A stretch of 64,000 nucleotides of DNA from Microthyrium microscopicum (GCA_010405405.1 MU004230.1:2935744-2999743); one strand, 5' to 3'; counted from the first letter of the stretch, positions 23,641 to 35,466 are shown. Notes: generated by a model not told the origin, from the letters alone. Numbers and translations are program-made.

Positions 23641-26600
23641 ATGCCTTCAAACGTCCAAACCTCGTCCAATCAAACCCCGGGACTGAGCCACTCAGCAGCG
23701 AACCATGCATCCGAGCCAATATCTGTTGCCCAAAATAGAAACCCTGCAATACACAACAACGAATCCCCTAACTCTTTCGCCGCTCCTACAATGCCTCGTG
23801 CTACTACCAGTAGCCATGACCACCTTCTTGACCACGATGAAATAGTTCACAGTCCTGCAGACGCCCCGCAAGCTCCTCGTCGTGAGCAAGCTATCGAGTC
23901 CGAGCCAGCCTCTCCACCCGGAGAATCACCTATCCGCAACTTGCAATATTTCGAAGTATCCTCCCAGCAGCAACAACACCAGGCTATCCCAGCATCAGAT
24001 CTACAAGTTGTGAATAGTAGCACATGGGAAGAAGGACGAGAAGCCTCCATGTACGAACCTCAAGGTCAGAACGGACTGCAGCCCATGCCATCGCACTACA
24101 ATGCAGGCCTAGATCCAACGATGGATCGTCCAACCACCGCAGCCTCCACCGATACATACCAGCAAGCACAAACACTTTTTAGAGACTTTGATGGCGTTCA
24201 CTATGCACCGAGCATACTACAGCCAACCGTTGAGGAAGACGACTCGAGGCCGGATAGCAAGAGCTCTATGTTGAGGGAACCTCCACCGCTGGACAATCCT
24301 TTCCCTCCACCAGCCTCGGGCATGGTATACTATCCTGCGCCTGTCCCAACGACTTTATTACTACCGCAACGCTTATCCAAAGCTGCTCCTACCTCGATTG
24401 ATGCCAAACGTAGATCACAGATGATACAGACACTGGCTCCGGATGCTAGAAAGTCTGCTATATGGCTGAACGAGAGGCCAGGTTCGATACAGGCGTTTCC
24501 ACCAGAACAAGAGGACGATCTTTCACATTTGCAAGCTCTCAAGGCTCGTATGTCAACTTTGCCACCACAGCTTAGAGCATCCATGTTCTTTGAGAACCCT
24601 GCCACATTGCAAGACGTGGAAATCAAGGACAAGTCAGCTGTGGCAACACTAGAAGACCTCCTAGATGCTTCTACAACTGCGCCTGTAAGTGCATTCACGG
24701 ATCACCCATTTGCCGGAAAGGCAGGGGCAGCTGGTGTATATAAGAAAGAAGGGAGGGCCAAACGTCAATCACGGATGCCCAGTGGCGATGTTCAAAAGAT
24801 TCAGAATCGTCAAAGTAGCCACCTCATTAGTGAGGCGGAAGATGAGACAAAACGCCAAAGCAGCAACCCTATCATCGATACCGAAAAGCCCAAGAAGCGA
24901 AGAAGTTCATTTCTCGGTCTACGCCGCTTTTCCGTCTCGTCAACCGACGCCCTCAATGCTCCAGACAGCCATCTGAAGAAAAAGAGCAGTCGTGCTTTCA
25001 GCTTCGGGGGAGCCCTGGACGACACGGCATTAAATCGAGCCCCTGATGGCACTATTATTGGAGGTCGTTCTGGCGCGACAACACCTATGCTAGGCAATGA
25101 TCCTACCGGCGAGGAAGACGATGCTGAAGGTGGTGAAGAAGACGATCCAGACTTCCCCATGCCGGAGGACGGCGAGTTGGATTATCTACCTCCAACGACA
25201 CTTCTTGCTGAACTCCAGTACCGTAAAAAGATTCAAAAGACACGTAATCGTACTGCACTCGAATCGTTCCCCAATGGAATGCACTCTACACTCTTGCAGA
25301 TGGATGCAGTTGCACAGGTTCAGAAGAAAAAACGCCAGAATGCTCGAATTACTCTTGCTTGGGAAGATCCAGATCGCGTCAAGGCCACTGAAAATGCAGG
25401 TGGCGATGATGAAGACGTACCTCTGGGAATGCTGTTTGCTGGCAATTCCAAAGTTACTGAACAGTTGAAGGATCAAGGAATGGGCGGCTGGGATCGGCCG
25501 ATGGGCCTTCTGGAGTTGAGAGAAAGAGAAGAAAATGAGCCTCTGAGCTTACGAAAAGCTAGATTGAGGGGTGAGAATCAATTTGTTTCTCGCGGTCCCA
25601 GTCCTTCCATGTTTGGAGCCCCTCTCCTTCAATTGAACGGCGAAGAAGCAATTGAGAGCGATGATGAGCCAGGAGAATCGTTGGCTCAAAGAGCACAGAG
25701 ACTCAAGACCAAGAAAGAAGATGGTCAAACAAACGTTGAGGGTAGACCTATCAGTCAAGCATTCTCAGAGGAACTACTGGGTCAATTCTCTGCCAGTGCC
25801 AACAACTCCAAGGAGAATCTTTCGCCTGGCGTAGGTGATGCATCTTCTAACCGCAGTGCAAGCCCGGAAGGTGAAGAAGAAACTCTTGGTCAGCGCCGAG
25901 CAAGACTCCAACGTCAAAGCCAGTTTCCTCAGCCAGGCCCAATGGCCACGGGATCTACAGCCCCACACAACGTTCCCCAACAACGACCCGTACTTCGTGC
26001 ATCAACCAGTCTGGCAGATCTGCTCCACCACGTCCCAGTAGGCGCAACTCGCAAAGTATCAGACAAAGACCTAATCTCAGGCCTCCCAGCAAACAGTCTA
26101 CTCGCAAAGAGTGAGGAAGTACAAGCAGCCAAACGCGAACGCATGTCACGCCAAACATCCGGCCATATGCTAACCCAACCGCTCATGGATCTCGGCAACC
26201 TCAACAGAAACTCTACCGCCAACGCACCCATGAATCCAGGATTCCGTGGCGGAATGTATAATAACGGCGGGATGTACAACATAGGCTTCGGTGGCCAAGC
26301 ACCAGCAACTAATACCGCATCTATGATGGACCTGCGCCAAAGCATGTACGACCTCAACGCCCAACGCCAAATGCAGGGTATGTCCATGTATGGCATGCAG
26401 CAGCCACAAATGATGGCGTATCCAAATGCATATGCAGGTGCCACCAACTCCATGTCTCCAAACATGGGCATGATGGGGATGGGGATGGGCGCTGGCATGA
26501 GTATGCCGCCTGTGGGTATGATGGGTGGTATGGGCGTCCCTGCTGCATATAACCAGATGCAGCCCATGAACAACTTTCAGGCCGCATCCACTCCCAATCT

Positions 26601-26817
26601 GCTTAGTGGTATGAACAGCTTTGCGGGCGGATCAACTCCGAATCTACTGGGTGGGATGGGCACACCGCAAATGAATGCTTATCAGCAGCGTAGCTCGACT
26701 TTGATGGAGGGGAGGTCTGTGGCTCCTCCTATGCAGCCTGCTTTTGCGGAGGCGTATCTTGATGTCAAGGGGCGGAATCGGATTGATGAGTGGAGACAGA
26801 GTGTGCAGATGGGGTAA
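23641..26817 (+). CDS. uncharacterised large disordered protein with repeated RxxRL motifs
   Basis: Single uninterrupted frame of 1,058 aa. No enzyme domain is recognised. Composition is strongly biased: Ser/Pro/Gln-rich N-terminal third, charged centre with acidic patches (around residues 490-515), and a Met/Gly/Asn-rich C terminus from about residue 860 (repeated MGMMGMGMGAGM, STPNLLSGM and STPNLLGGM). Three copies of a motif of the form E-(P/S/T)-L-x2-R-x2-R-L occur near residues 632, 677 and 745 (EPLSLRKARL, ESLAQRAQRL, ETLGQRRARL). The segment RRSSFLGLRRFSVSS near residue 420 resembles a basic phosphorylation site. It is transcribed away from MYO1. The long frame and sustained codon order make it a real gene. 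Intronless status and disorder suggest a scaffold or regulator, but that is only inference. Confidence 0.85.
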   Translation: MPSNVQTSSNQTPGLSHSAANHASEPISVAQNRNPAIHNNESPNSFAAPTMPRATTSSHDHLLDHDEIVHSPADAPQAPRREQAIESEPASPPGESPIRNLQYFEVSSQQQQHQAIPASDLQVVNSSTWEEGREASMYEPQGQNGLQPMPSHYNAGLDPTMDRPTTAASTDTYQQAQTLFRDFDGVHYAPSILQPTVEEDDSRPDSKSSMLREPPPLDNPFPPPASGMVYYPAPVPTTLLLPQRLSKAAPTSIDAKRRSQMIQTLAPDARKSAIWLNERPGSIQAFPPEQEDDLSHLQALKARMSTLPPQLRASMFFENPATLQDVEIKDKSAVATLEDLLDASTTAPVSAFTDHPFAGKAGAAGVYKKEGRAKRQSRMPSGDVQKIQNRQSSHLISEAEDETKRQSSNPIIDTEKPKKRRSSFLGLRRFSVSSTDALNAPDSHLKKKSSRAFSFGGALDDTALNRAPDGTIIGGRSGATTPMLGNDPTGEEDDAEGGEEDDPDFPMPEDGELDYLPPTTLLAELQYRKKIQKTRNRTALESFPNGMHSTLLQMDAVAQVQKKKRQNARITLAWEDPDRVKATENAGGDDEDVPLGMLFAGNSKVTEQLKDQGMGGWDRPMGLLELREREENEPLSLRKARLRGENQFVSRGPSPSMFGAPLLQLNGEEAIESDDEPGESLAQRAQRLKTKKEDGQTNVEGRPISQAFSEELLGQFSASANNSKENLSPGVGDASSNRSASPEGEEETLGQRRARLQRQSQFPQPGPMATGSTAPHNVPQQRPVLRASTSLADLLHHVPVGATRKVSDKDLISGLPANSLLAKSEEVQAAKRERMSRQTSGHMLTQPLMDLGNLNRNSTANAPMNPGFRGGMYNNGGMYNIGFGGQAPATNTASMMDLRQSMYDLNAQRQMQGMSMYGMQQPQMMAYPNAYAGATNSMSPNMGMMGMGMGAGMSMPPVGMMGGMGVPAAYNQMQPMNNFQAASTPNLLSGMNSFAGGSTPNLLGGMGTPQMNAYQQRSSTLMEGRSVAPPMQPAFAEAYLDVKGRNRIDEWRQSVQMG

Positions 26818-28514
26818 TAGTTTTGGAGATATTCTAATTTGGTCTGCGTTGTGTTGGTGCATTTCAGCATGGCATTGTATGGAGTTTTGGTTTGGGTTTG
26901 GCATTTTCAAGTAGCGAGTGAGCGAATCTCGTTCGCATATCTTCTCATGTAAACAGAGGAAGTTGGCGAATCAGCAAAAATAATAATGTTGGGTCTAGCT
27001 TGGGATTCTGGTAATAACGGCTCTCTGCATATGTTGGGCGGGTATTTTGATCGCGTTGCCCAACGGGGATATAACACGATTCAGCTAGTATAAACTTAAC
27101 GTACTTCTCCGCAGTCAAAATCCAATGACACAGTATGGTCTTTCAAGGCCTGGTTAGACAAATCTTTATTCAGAAAACAACACTCGACACGACATGCGTG
27201 AGCAGCTATATCATCAATGCAGCAGAATCTAGGTATTTCTCTTGAACTTATTTACATCAAGTATTTCCACCCCTTGCAATTAGGTACCTACCTAGGTTCA
27301 TGAACGGAACGGTGCATATCAATTGACGCACATATATCTTTTCGCAATCCCTTGTCCAGTTTTGGCCTATCGAGATCTTTATGATGAAACTATTACAATC
27401 CGAGATATACATCAACTACTACTACTGAAGATATGGATTTATTTGTAAGTCGTCATCTGCTGGCCGGCGCTAGCTTTAGGCGCGGGTGTTTGGCGCTAGT
27501 CATCTCGTGCTTCGTTAAAGAATTAGCGCGCTATTATTGGCTGCATAATGCATCATCGACTAAACAGGAAAGAGCAAGAGAGTCTACGGTAGAGGCCAGA
27601 ACTGCAACTCTGCAACTCTTTGAGGGGAGGACTTGATGTATAACACATGTTACTCCCATTGAGAGTGCAGACAGTTGCTTAAGATTGATCAAGATGGTGG
27701 AATAATTGTACTCTCGTAATAACGTGCGGTACTATCCATTGTAGGTGTTACGTATGTGTCGTGTTTTGTCACCCTGTCGCGCTACTTCACCGCGAACTTG
27801 TGGCTACTTTACGCTGCTCTGATTTCCTGTAATATTATAGGCACTAGTTGCCAATACATAGTCCATATACTACACTCTTTTGACGTGGTAGAGCGGTAGA
27901 CTGATATCGCGCTTAATTCTTTTTATAGCTCTCAACCCTGTGCGCTGCGCTTGACCTTTTGGGCAGATAATAAACTCGAAAGTACGGAAAGGGCAAAGGC
28001 CAGACCAGGCAGGCGCTACGGAGTTTGCTGCTGGGGGATTTGCTCAGAGAGTGACGGACGGCTCTTGCCTTGTGCTGGCCTGCAACTGCAACTGCAAGTG
28101 GACTGCACCAGTGCCAAGACTGCTCCTGCCTGCTCCTGAGGTGGAGGCGACTTTCTCCGAGCGCCAACTTCGAACTCAACAGTGAAGACGACACTTTAAA
28201 CCAACACCACCAACATCTTCGCTCCCCAATAACTCTATTCCCAACTCGCAATTCTCCCGAGTGCTCTATATCCGCGCCACCGCTATTCTTCCCCACCACT
28301 CCTCGTTTCGTCCTCTTCCCGCGCCGCCTCCTCACGTCGCGAACTCCTCATCCACGTGCCCAAGACCCCAAAGACCACCCTCGCCACTACCTCATCGCAT
28401 CCACCAACAAATTCGCTGTCGAAGTCCTTTTTCTCGCGTTGCCCTTGCCGGGCAGAGCCGGTCCGGGCTCTTGAATAAACCCCTAGTTGGCTAGTTTCTC
28501 GACGAGGTGCAGCC
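26818..28514. other. intergenic, no gene seen
   Basis: About 1.7 kb. Short frames such as 27,433-27,636 and 28,070-28,474 have no support. The last 300 bp before 28,515 is C/T-rich with CCACC-type runs, consistent with the PSY2 5' UTR and promoter. Confidence 0.5.
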
Positions 28515-31427
28515 ATGGAGAAGAGACGTGTCAAGGTACGGACAACTCGCCGCGCCCCGTTACTTCATACTAACAGTTACAGGTGTATACCTTGGTCGCG
28601 AGTGATTGGTAAATATTATAACCGGATCGCGACAATGACCTTGGATTAACCGATACTCTAGGTTTGACAAAGGCACTGGCTTTTGTGTTGGCACAGTCGT
28701 CAATGTGAGTTATAACATTGCGCGCGCACGTCGCACTTTGACAGCATACTGATCTCTTTGCAGGATGAAGCGCGAATACACGTGCAGTCCGAAGACGAGC
28801 CCGAACGAACACTTTTAGACACGATAATCAGCAAAGATGATGGATATCAGAAACAGCAAGGTAAACTTGACGTCACGACCCCTCAACAACTGCTAATCGT
28901 CATTTAGACACCCTGATAGTATGGACAGATCAAAATGTTACGGACATGGCGCTCAGCTTCCAAGAGGCCGAGGGATGTGCGGCGATCTGGTATGCCGTCA
29001 TACTCACCGCAAGTCATGCGCAATGCTAATGATCAAATAGGGAATTTGTCAGTGAAGCTCAGGCGAAGATGGGAGTTAACAGTAACAATGGTAGGAAAAT
29101 AGATCCTCGCTTGTTCTGTATGCAGCTAACAACTATGCAGACGATGGACTATCGGACGAAATCCTCGACGGAAGCCAGCTAAATCTTCCCGAACCCGAAA
29201 TGGGTAGTATTAGCGAGATAGAAAATACCATGCGAATGGCAAACAACAGCACAGGTGGTCGAGAAGCGCTTGCAAAGTTTGTGGTTCAAAACGAGTACAT
29301 ATCAAAACTGGTACCACTCGTTGAAACTGCCGAAGACTTGGAGAGCCTAAACGATTTGCATCGACTCTGCAATATCATGAAGACCATAATTCTACTCAAC
29401 GACAATGCGATCATGGAGCAAGCCGTTCGTGATGATCTGATCCTAGGAGTCGTGGGCGCATTGGAATATGACCCTGATTTTCCAAGTCACAAGGCCAACC
29501 ATCGTAAATATCTTTCCAACGCGTCACGGTTCAAGCAAGTCATCAAAATGGACGATGCAGCTGTCGAACAAAAGATCCATCAAACATATCGACTACAATA
29601 CCTCAAAGATGTCGTTCTCGCCCGCATAATAGACGATCCTACATTCTCCGTTCTCAATTCCCTCATATACTTCAACCAAATCGAAATCGTACAACATGTG
29701 CAGTCAAGTCAGAACATCCTCAAGGCACTTTTTGGAATATTCAGAGAGCCAACCGAAGATCCGCAACGAAAGAAGAATGCTGTTTTATTTATACAACAGT
29801 GCTGTCAAATTGCGAAAGGACTGCAACCGCCCGGGCGGCAAAGCTTGTTCAACAACTTTGTTCAATCCGGTCTTTTCCAAGTCATCACATTTGCTCTTAA
29901 GCATTCGGAGCCTCAAATACGAGTAGCAGGCACGGAGATACTTATTGCGTTGATCGACCATGATAACCTGTTTCTTCGGGGCCAGATCTTCAAAGCGGTT
30001 AACGAGAAGTCCAAGCCGCTGACGGATACGCTCATCGAATTATTGTTACAGGAGCCGGATCTGGGAGTAAAAGCACAAATGGCGGATGCGATCAAAATAT
30101 TACTGGACCCAGTGCTAAATGCTCAGTCCATCGACCACATGAGTCGCACCAATGCGGAAGTGATGGCGAAATTTCGAGGACCCAATATCATGTCAAACGG
30201 GAACAACGAATTTGTTCAAGCATTTTACGACGAGTCCTCAAAGAAACTGTTCAAGCCACTTCGAGACTTGGTTCATCGAGAAACAAGTATGCTCATAATT
30301 TCCCTCAAATCATAATATACTAACTTCATGCGTAGTGGCCGATTTGACACCACCGGAAAATGCACTATATGCCCATCTCGTCGAAACGCTCATGTATTTT
30401 CTAAGACAGCATGCTTTCCGGACGAAGGGATTCCTTCAAGTTAACGAATTGAACGCTAGAGTCGCTCAGCTTTTTAGCTCGCCGGAGAGATATTTGCAGC
30501 TCACGGCCTTGAAATACTTCAGAACATGTTTAGCCATGAACGATCCGTGGCATCAGCAACAAATGGTTGAGATTCGGGTCATGGAACCGATTTTGAACAT
30601 ATTGGTGGAAAGTATGCCACGAGACAATCTCCTCAATTCTGCCTGTCTGGACTTCTTTGAGTTTCTCCGTAGAGTAAGTAATCTTTTTCCCTATGTGTAT
30701 CTTCCTTCACTAACAAATATAGGCGGATCACCTTAGAGAGATGGTGCAGCACCTGTTAGAAAACTTCAGAGAGCAGGTTGACAAACTGGCCTACTTTGAA
30801 ACTTTCAAAGTTTTGGTAGCCAAATATGAACAGATGACGGCGCCTATTCCCGATGAGCTATCTTTTACCACCGTGGAAACCGAACAACCTCGAAGCCAGA
30901 TCGCTTCAAATGGTCAGAGATGGCAAGGACTTAGAGACGTGGATCCTGATGAAGAAGCCTACTTCAATAGTGATGAACAGGAAGAAGAAACAGTGTCCCC
31001 GAGCGCCACTCCCAAAACGCTGTCCAATGGCGCATCTCCACTGAAACCTCTGGTGGACTATCCAGATGACGATGATGATGAGCCAGAGATACCTGCCACA
31101 AATGGAGACCACGCAATAGCATCCAGCGACGAGAAGGAGAACTCGAGTCCATCAACAGCACGAAGCCAAACGCCTCCACCACCTGAACGACTGTCTGAAA
31201 AGCGGCGACGCGAAGAGGACGATGAAGACGATGAGCTAGGCCGCCTTGTCTCCCAGCCAAAGCGCCGCAGCTCACTCGGCAGTAACGGCAGCAACACCAG
31301 CTCGGCGAGCCAAACACTCAAGCGCAAGAAGAGCATGAGCACTGGCAAAGACGGCGCGGGCAAAAAGATTAATATCTCGCTTGCCGTCAAGCCAGAGAAT
31401 GCGCAGGTCGAGGGCGAGTCGTCATAG
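28515..31427 (+). CDS. PSY2: PP4 regulatory subunit 3 (PSY2/SMEK)
   Basis: Targets protein phosphatase 4 (Pph3-Psy4) to substrates such as phosphorylated H2A and Rad53 in DNA-damage recovery (family knowledge). Nine exons: 28515-28535, 28583-28608, 28662-28704, 28764-28860, 28908-28989, 29041-29090, 29141-30286, 30336-30673 and 30723-31427. All joins are GT-AG, frame is kept, and the product is 835 aa. The N terminus (RRVKVYTLVASDWFDKGTGF) is the RanBP1/PH-like domain that binds FxxP peptides. It is followed by the SMK-1 block (NLPEPEMGSISEIENTM, FVVQNEYISKLVPLVE) and ARM/HEAT-type helices (KYLSNASRFKQVI, TALKYFRTCLAM). The C-terminal tail is acidic (DDDDDEPEIP) with basic clusters such as SEKRRREE and LKRKKS, likely nuclear-localisation signals. 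The gene has unusually many small 5' exons compared with its neighbours. Confidence 0.95.
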
Positions 31428-31663
31428 TGGACTACCCAGTCCTCTTCCTCCAGCTAACTTGCGTCTCGCACCCAACCTCCCTTTTCTACTTCGTCCCGAT
31501 GCATGGTCGCGGTTCGGTTGATACCCCTTCGTTGTCGGCGAAATCGGTGTTTTTGTGACAAGAAACTTCGCGCACAGGGAGTTTCTTTGTCAAGGCGTTT
31601 TGCTCATCTTCTCCTCAACATCACCAACAAATACCCCATGAGGGGAAAACAGTCCATTGTTAC

Positions 31664-31694
31664 CCTTCTTCTTCTTTTTCTTCTTTTTCTTTTG
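31664..31694. repeat. CTT/T-rich microsatellite
   Basis: Imperfect run of CTT units with T interruptions in the PSY2 downstream region, soon followed by a short GTT run at about 31,714-31,735. A simple sequence repeat, likely length-variable between strains. Confidence 0.8.
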
Positions 31695-32188
31695 CGCCCA
31701 CTTGCATAAAGCCGTGTTGCTGTTGTTGTTGTTTTGTTTTAGTATTCCCAGTAGGCGCGCTATTCTTTTTGGTACACGTCCTGGGAGCATGGCTTGGGCT
31801 TTATTTATATATATTCTTTTGGCGGGATCAGAGTGCGTGGCATGGATTGTGCTATTGATGACTGAGTGGCGGCAATGTGGTTTGTAGCGACTATGAATAT
31901 CAGATGATGGTTTGGGTGGTCAAACCGGATTGAATAGGAAATATCGATATTTTCATTCTGTGCTGATGCTTGTGCATAAGTGAGGACGATCGGCGAATGT
32001 TGCGACAATTCATGATGCCCGTTAACGACTTGCACGAAGCGGTAGCTTGCAAGGCCTTAGGTCACTAAGGGCTAGTGGCTTGGAGATGCACAACACCTAC
32101 GAGATAGGTTCGAGGAAGACATGGGCAAAGTATTCAATACTATCCTGAAGGATTTCTTAATGAGGAGGAAACTGAGCAAATCGGCGAT

Positions 32189-32419
32189 CCCTTAACCTGT
32201 AGCGACATTGCGGCTTGAGCTAGCAAAGCCCGACAGCCAGTTACCAAGCAAGCTGTCAGCCACTTTCCAACAGTAGCGTCGAAATAATTTGTATGTGAAG
32301 GGGTGATTTTGGGTGTGTTTTCGGGGCTGAGGCGTATTTTACGTTGGAAATCTTGCCTTCTTGAGTAAGGTGCCCGCGCACTAATGCACCGTCGCTTTCT
32401 AGCGCCTACAGGTTAAGGG
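32189..32419 (+). mobile_element. MITE-like element, copy B
   Basis: 231-bp element with perfect 14-bp terminal inverted repeats CCCTTAACCTGTAG / CTACAGGTTAAGGG. It matches copy A (23,028-23,226) in inverse orientation across most of its length. It encodes nothing, which together with the inverted termini fits a miniature inverted-repeat transposable element. No convincing target-site duplication is visible: the left flank ends GGCGAT and the right flank starts TTATAT. It lies about 760 bp beyond the PSY2 stop. Confidence 0.78.
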
Positions 32420-33379
32420 TTATATAACCTTGGAAGTGAAGTTTGAATCGCAAGCCACAATCTCAGCCTTGCGTTATGTGATTGGCTCATTTTCATTTGC
32501 TCAGCCTTGTCAAACCTCCTGGTACCAACATAGCCAGCGCTTCATGTCTTCAGTACGTGAACGCATTAGTGAAAGACCTTAGTCCATTGATTTCATGGGG
32601 TAAAATATAGCGCGGAACAGTCGGAGCCAGCTACCGATATAGATCGACGTATCCTTGACCCCTTGAAGCCATTAGATTAATAATAACACGAAGTTTAAAA
32701 TATAAACTCCGCAAGCAAAAGCCAGTATGAGCACAGAACTCGATGTATATGTAGGAGAAATAGCGCAGTCTGATCTGAATCTCTGAGATTTTCCCTTTCC
32801 TAATATTCGAGCGAACAATCGTTCTAAACGATCTGGACTTGCGGTATAAGGTATACCCAATGCCCTATAAAAGCTTTAAATGATAGCACCAATCTATAAG
32901 CAGTTTCCAACAATCAAAACTGGTCTTTTCTTTTCTTCTTAAACCCAATCTTTCAGGACTACTCCTGCAATGTAAGTCAGCGGTAGCTTGTCCAATTAGA
33001 TATCCTACTCGCACATCACTCTAAATCTCAGACACTTGTAGCGCTTCCGAGCACCACCACGTGAGTTTTTAGTTCACATCTCTAGAATCGGCCCTTTCAG
33101 TTTTTGGGTTTCTACCGAGATTTGACGCCCAGAGATCGGATATTGAGAGACCGACGAAGATGCTCATTTGAACGTGCGCCTCTGAGTGGGCTGGCCTACG
33201 GCGAATTCTTTTCCCTGGTACCTGAAATCTTGCGCAATGAATGTACATCTAGTCACTTTGCCCTTTGCTCGAACTGTTGAACGGAAGAAAGCGTCTTGGG
33301 CAATGGTAGATGTATCAAATCGACTGCTTTCTCGTGCTCGCTCTTCCATCGTCAATATTTCATATTCGTAACCTATATC

Positions 33380-35466
33380 ATGCCAGCTTCATCGCTGCTA
33401 TATGTCGCGCTGGTATGCAAAATAGTCGGAGTAGGCAAGTCTTCCCATCTGAAGCCAAGACAACGCATATAACAGCCTTTTTGACTGACAAGTCTAGCGT
33501 CACTCGAACCAACAGCGGAACCAGGCTCGATCAGCTCAAGCTTTATACCCGAAAGAACCGGCAGCGCAACACCACACAATACATACAATCCTACTCCATT
33601 GCCACGATCTGAGAATGATTCGCCGACAATCCCATCCACGCCGAATATCAAAGCGCTTGCAGGACCTGGCGATGGAGGAGGGCATGGTAAAAAAGGACCA
33701 CCAAAATCGCCTCCAAAAGGCAAAGGTCCAGTCCCAGTACCACATCTTGGCAATGGTGGAGTCCCAGTTTCTCACAGCAGTTGGCCAAGTGTAGGTCCAG
33801 CGGCGCCAAAGCATACTCCTGAAGATGACTCGGATGAAGAAGGATATGGCCCACCTCCTCCTCCTGCGCAGACAACAGTACATCCTCCAAAGCCGATTAC
33901 GCATGCTCCAAAGCCAAATACTACGCATCCTCCGAAGCCAGTAACTACGCCTCCGAGGCAGACAGGTCCACCGGGGCCTAAGCCTACTAACTACTGGAGC
34001 GGGATTTTTCAATGGCCTGGAAAAGGAGCACCTTGGTTGCAGGATGGGTCTCGGAATGGCACACAAAGTGGAAACAAGGGAGGCAATGGAGGGCGCAATG
34101 GAGGAGGAGCTGCTGCCGGTAGGTCAATGATGATCTAAAATTGCTATATTGAGCGCTGATGAAATGATCTAGGTCTCCCTGACTTGGAGCTCCATGGCGG
34201 TGGTGGAATGCACAGAGAACAATTTTGCTCTTCGCTGATCGCTACTGCGTTCCCGAAGGTCATGATGTCCTTTGCCCAAGGGCATCCAATTGCCTCCCAA
34301 TCCGTTACCGTAACACTGCCAGGTTATGATCGCCCTGCGAACTCTTGGAAAGAGTGTATGCCGGCATATGGTCCGTTTGCATGGACTGGTGGGCGGGCGG
34401 CACCTTGGGGAGACGGACCACCGCCCGTAATTGTGGTTTCTGGAGGAAACCCATCCCCTGATGAAGAAGTCTGTAAAGCTGCATCTGCTACTCTGGGTGA
34501 GCAAGTCCAGTCGGTTTTCGCTAGTGCTTCTTCGTCTAGAATTGCGCATACCGCGTATGGGCCGCTGGGCGGAAGAGCTACTGCAACAATACACGGCGGT
34601 CCTTGTATCAAGGCTAGCACTTATCCAAATGGCCGAGTCCCTGGAATATATCCTTCCACTGCTGTCAGTCACGGATCAGCGGTTCCTGGTGTTGCTCCTT
34701 CCACTGGTGTATCTGGCGCAACAATGACACCAGCCCAAACAGCCGCTCCAACGACAGAAAACAGCGCTGCGCCAACTCCAGAGGGTAAACTTGGGCCACT
34801 CGAAGTTATGACGGGAGACATCGCAATTTGCAGACAGTATCCCGATTTCCTGACTAACGATTGGAGTCATGTATACACGCTAGAACGACATACAGTGTTC
34901 AAATCGGATTGTTGGTGAGTTTTGACTGCTCGCATGCCGAGATGTACAAAGCAAGCTAATTGATATAGGACTGTGGCTTCTTTGCCCGGAGAAATGGGTT
35001 CTATCCAGGGCAGCAACATTTGGCTGCATGACTCAGAACATAATTGCTGGTTCCATGATCAATTGCTTGCAGATCCCGTCGAGAATATTTCAAAAAAGTT
35101 GCAGTATTGTAAAAGTCCGGGTCGCTTTGTCGCAGGATTATTGCCACAATACTCGAGGCAAGACTGTTATGACGGTCCATCGCTGGATGCGACTTCAGTG
35201 AATTTAGGATCTGGTGATTATGTGGATGTAAGCTGCCAGATATTTGGAGAAGAAGTACGAGGGAACCAGTAAGTTCGGTCCAAGATAGTGGAAGTGTACG
35301 TTGCTGATTGTGAAAGCACATGGATCAAAGCAACACAGGGCTGTTATATGCCCGGAGCCGTATTCGACGAGAGCAAATGGAGAGGTAAGTTCTAACTCTA
35401 AGGCCTGTCATGAATATCAGATATCCTCTAACAAGGCCAGGATCTGCTCTTCAACGCTGTACATAG
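33380..35466 (+). CDS. predicted secreted Pro/Gly-rich protein with Cys-containing repeats, function unknown
   Basis: Begins MPASSLLYVALVCKIVGVG, a plausible signal peptide. An intron with a weak GTCTTC donor (about 33,434-33,492) would lead in frame into LASLEPTAEPG and a long Pro/Gly/Lys-rich region; this first join is uncertain. Firmer exons follow: to 34,118, then 34,173-34,915, 34,970-35,268 and 35,317-35,384, all GT-AG and in phase. A final short exon is unresolved: acceptors near 35,432-35,443 give different short C termini, so the end is approximate. The second half holds two similar segments, GSIQGSNIWLHDSEHNCW and GEEVRGNHTWIKATQGCY, each Gly-x2-x-Gly-x2-x-Trp then Cys-aromatic about eight residues on. 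This layout resembles SH3-like cell-wall modules, but I do not identify a family. It faces the sedolisin gene tail to tail. Confidence 0.65.

Larger units (their letters stand above)
31428..33379. other. intergenic region with MITE-like copy B and a CTT microsatellite
   Basis: About 1.95 kb. It contains a CTT/T-rich microsatellite at about 31,664-31,694, a short GTT run at about 31,714-31,735, and the repeat copy B at 32,189-32,419. No gene is recognised; frames such as 31,590-31,790 (poly-Lys) are shadows of the microsatellite. Confidence 0.55.

Noticed and set aside
27886-27897. TGGTAGAGCGGT, resembling a tRNA A box
   Set aside because: No B box (GGTTCGANYCC) or acceptor-stem pairing at suitable distance, so not a tRNA gene.
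31590-31790. Minus-strand frame with a poly-Lys run
   Set aside because: Translation of the CTT microsatellite.
35221-35300. Apparent premature stop in the secreted Pro/Gly-rich gene (CAG TAA)
   Set aside because: The TAA is part of a GTAAGTT donor; a 48-nt intron to 35,316 restores the frame into TWIKATQGCY.
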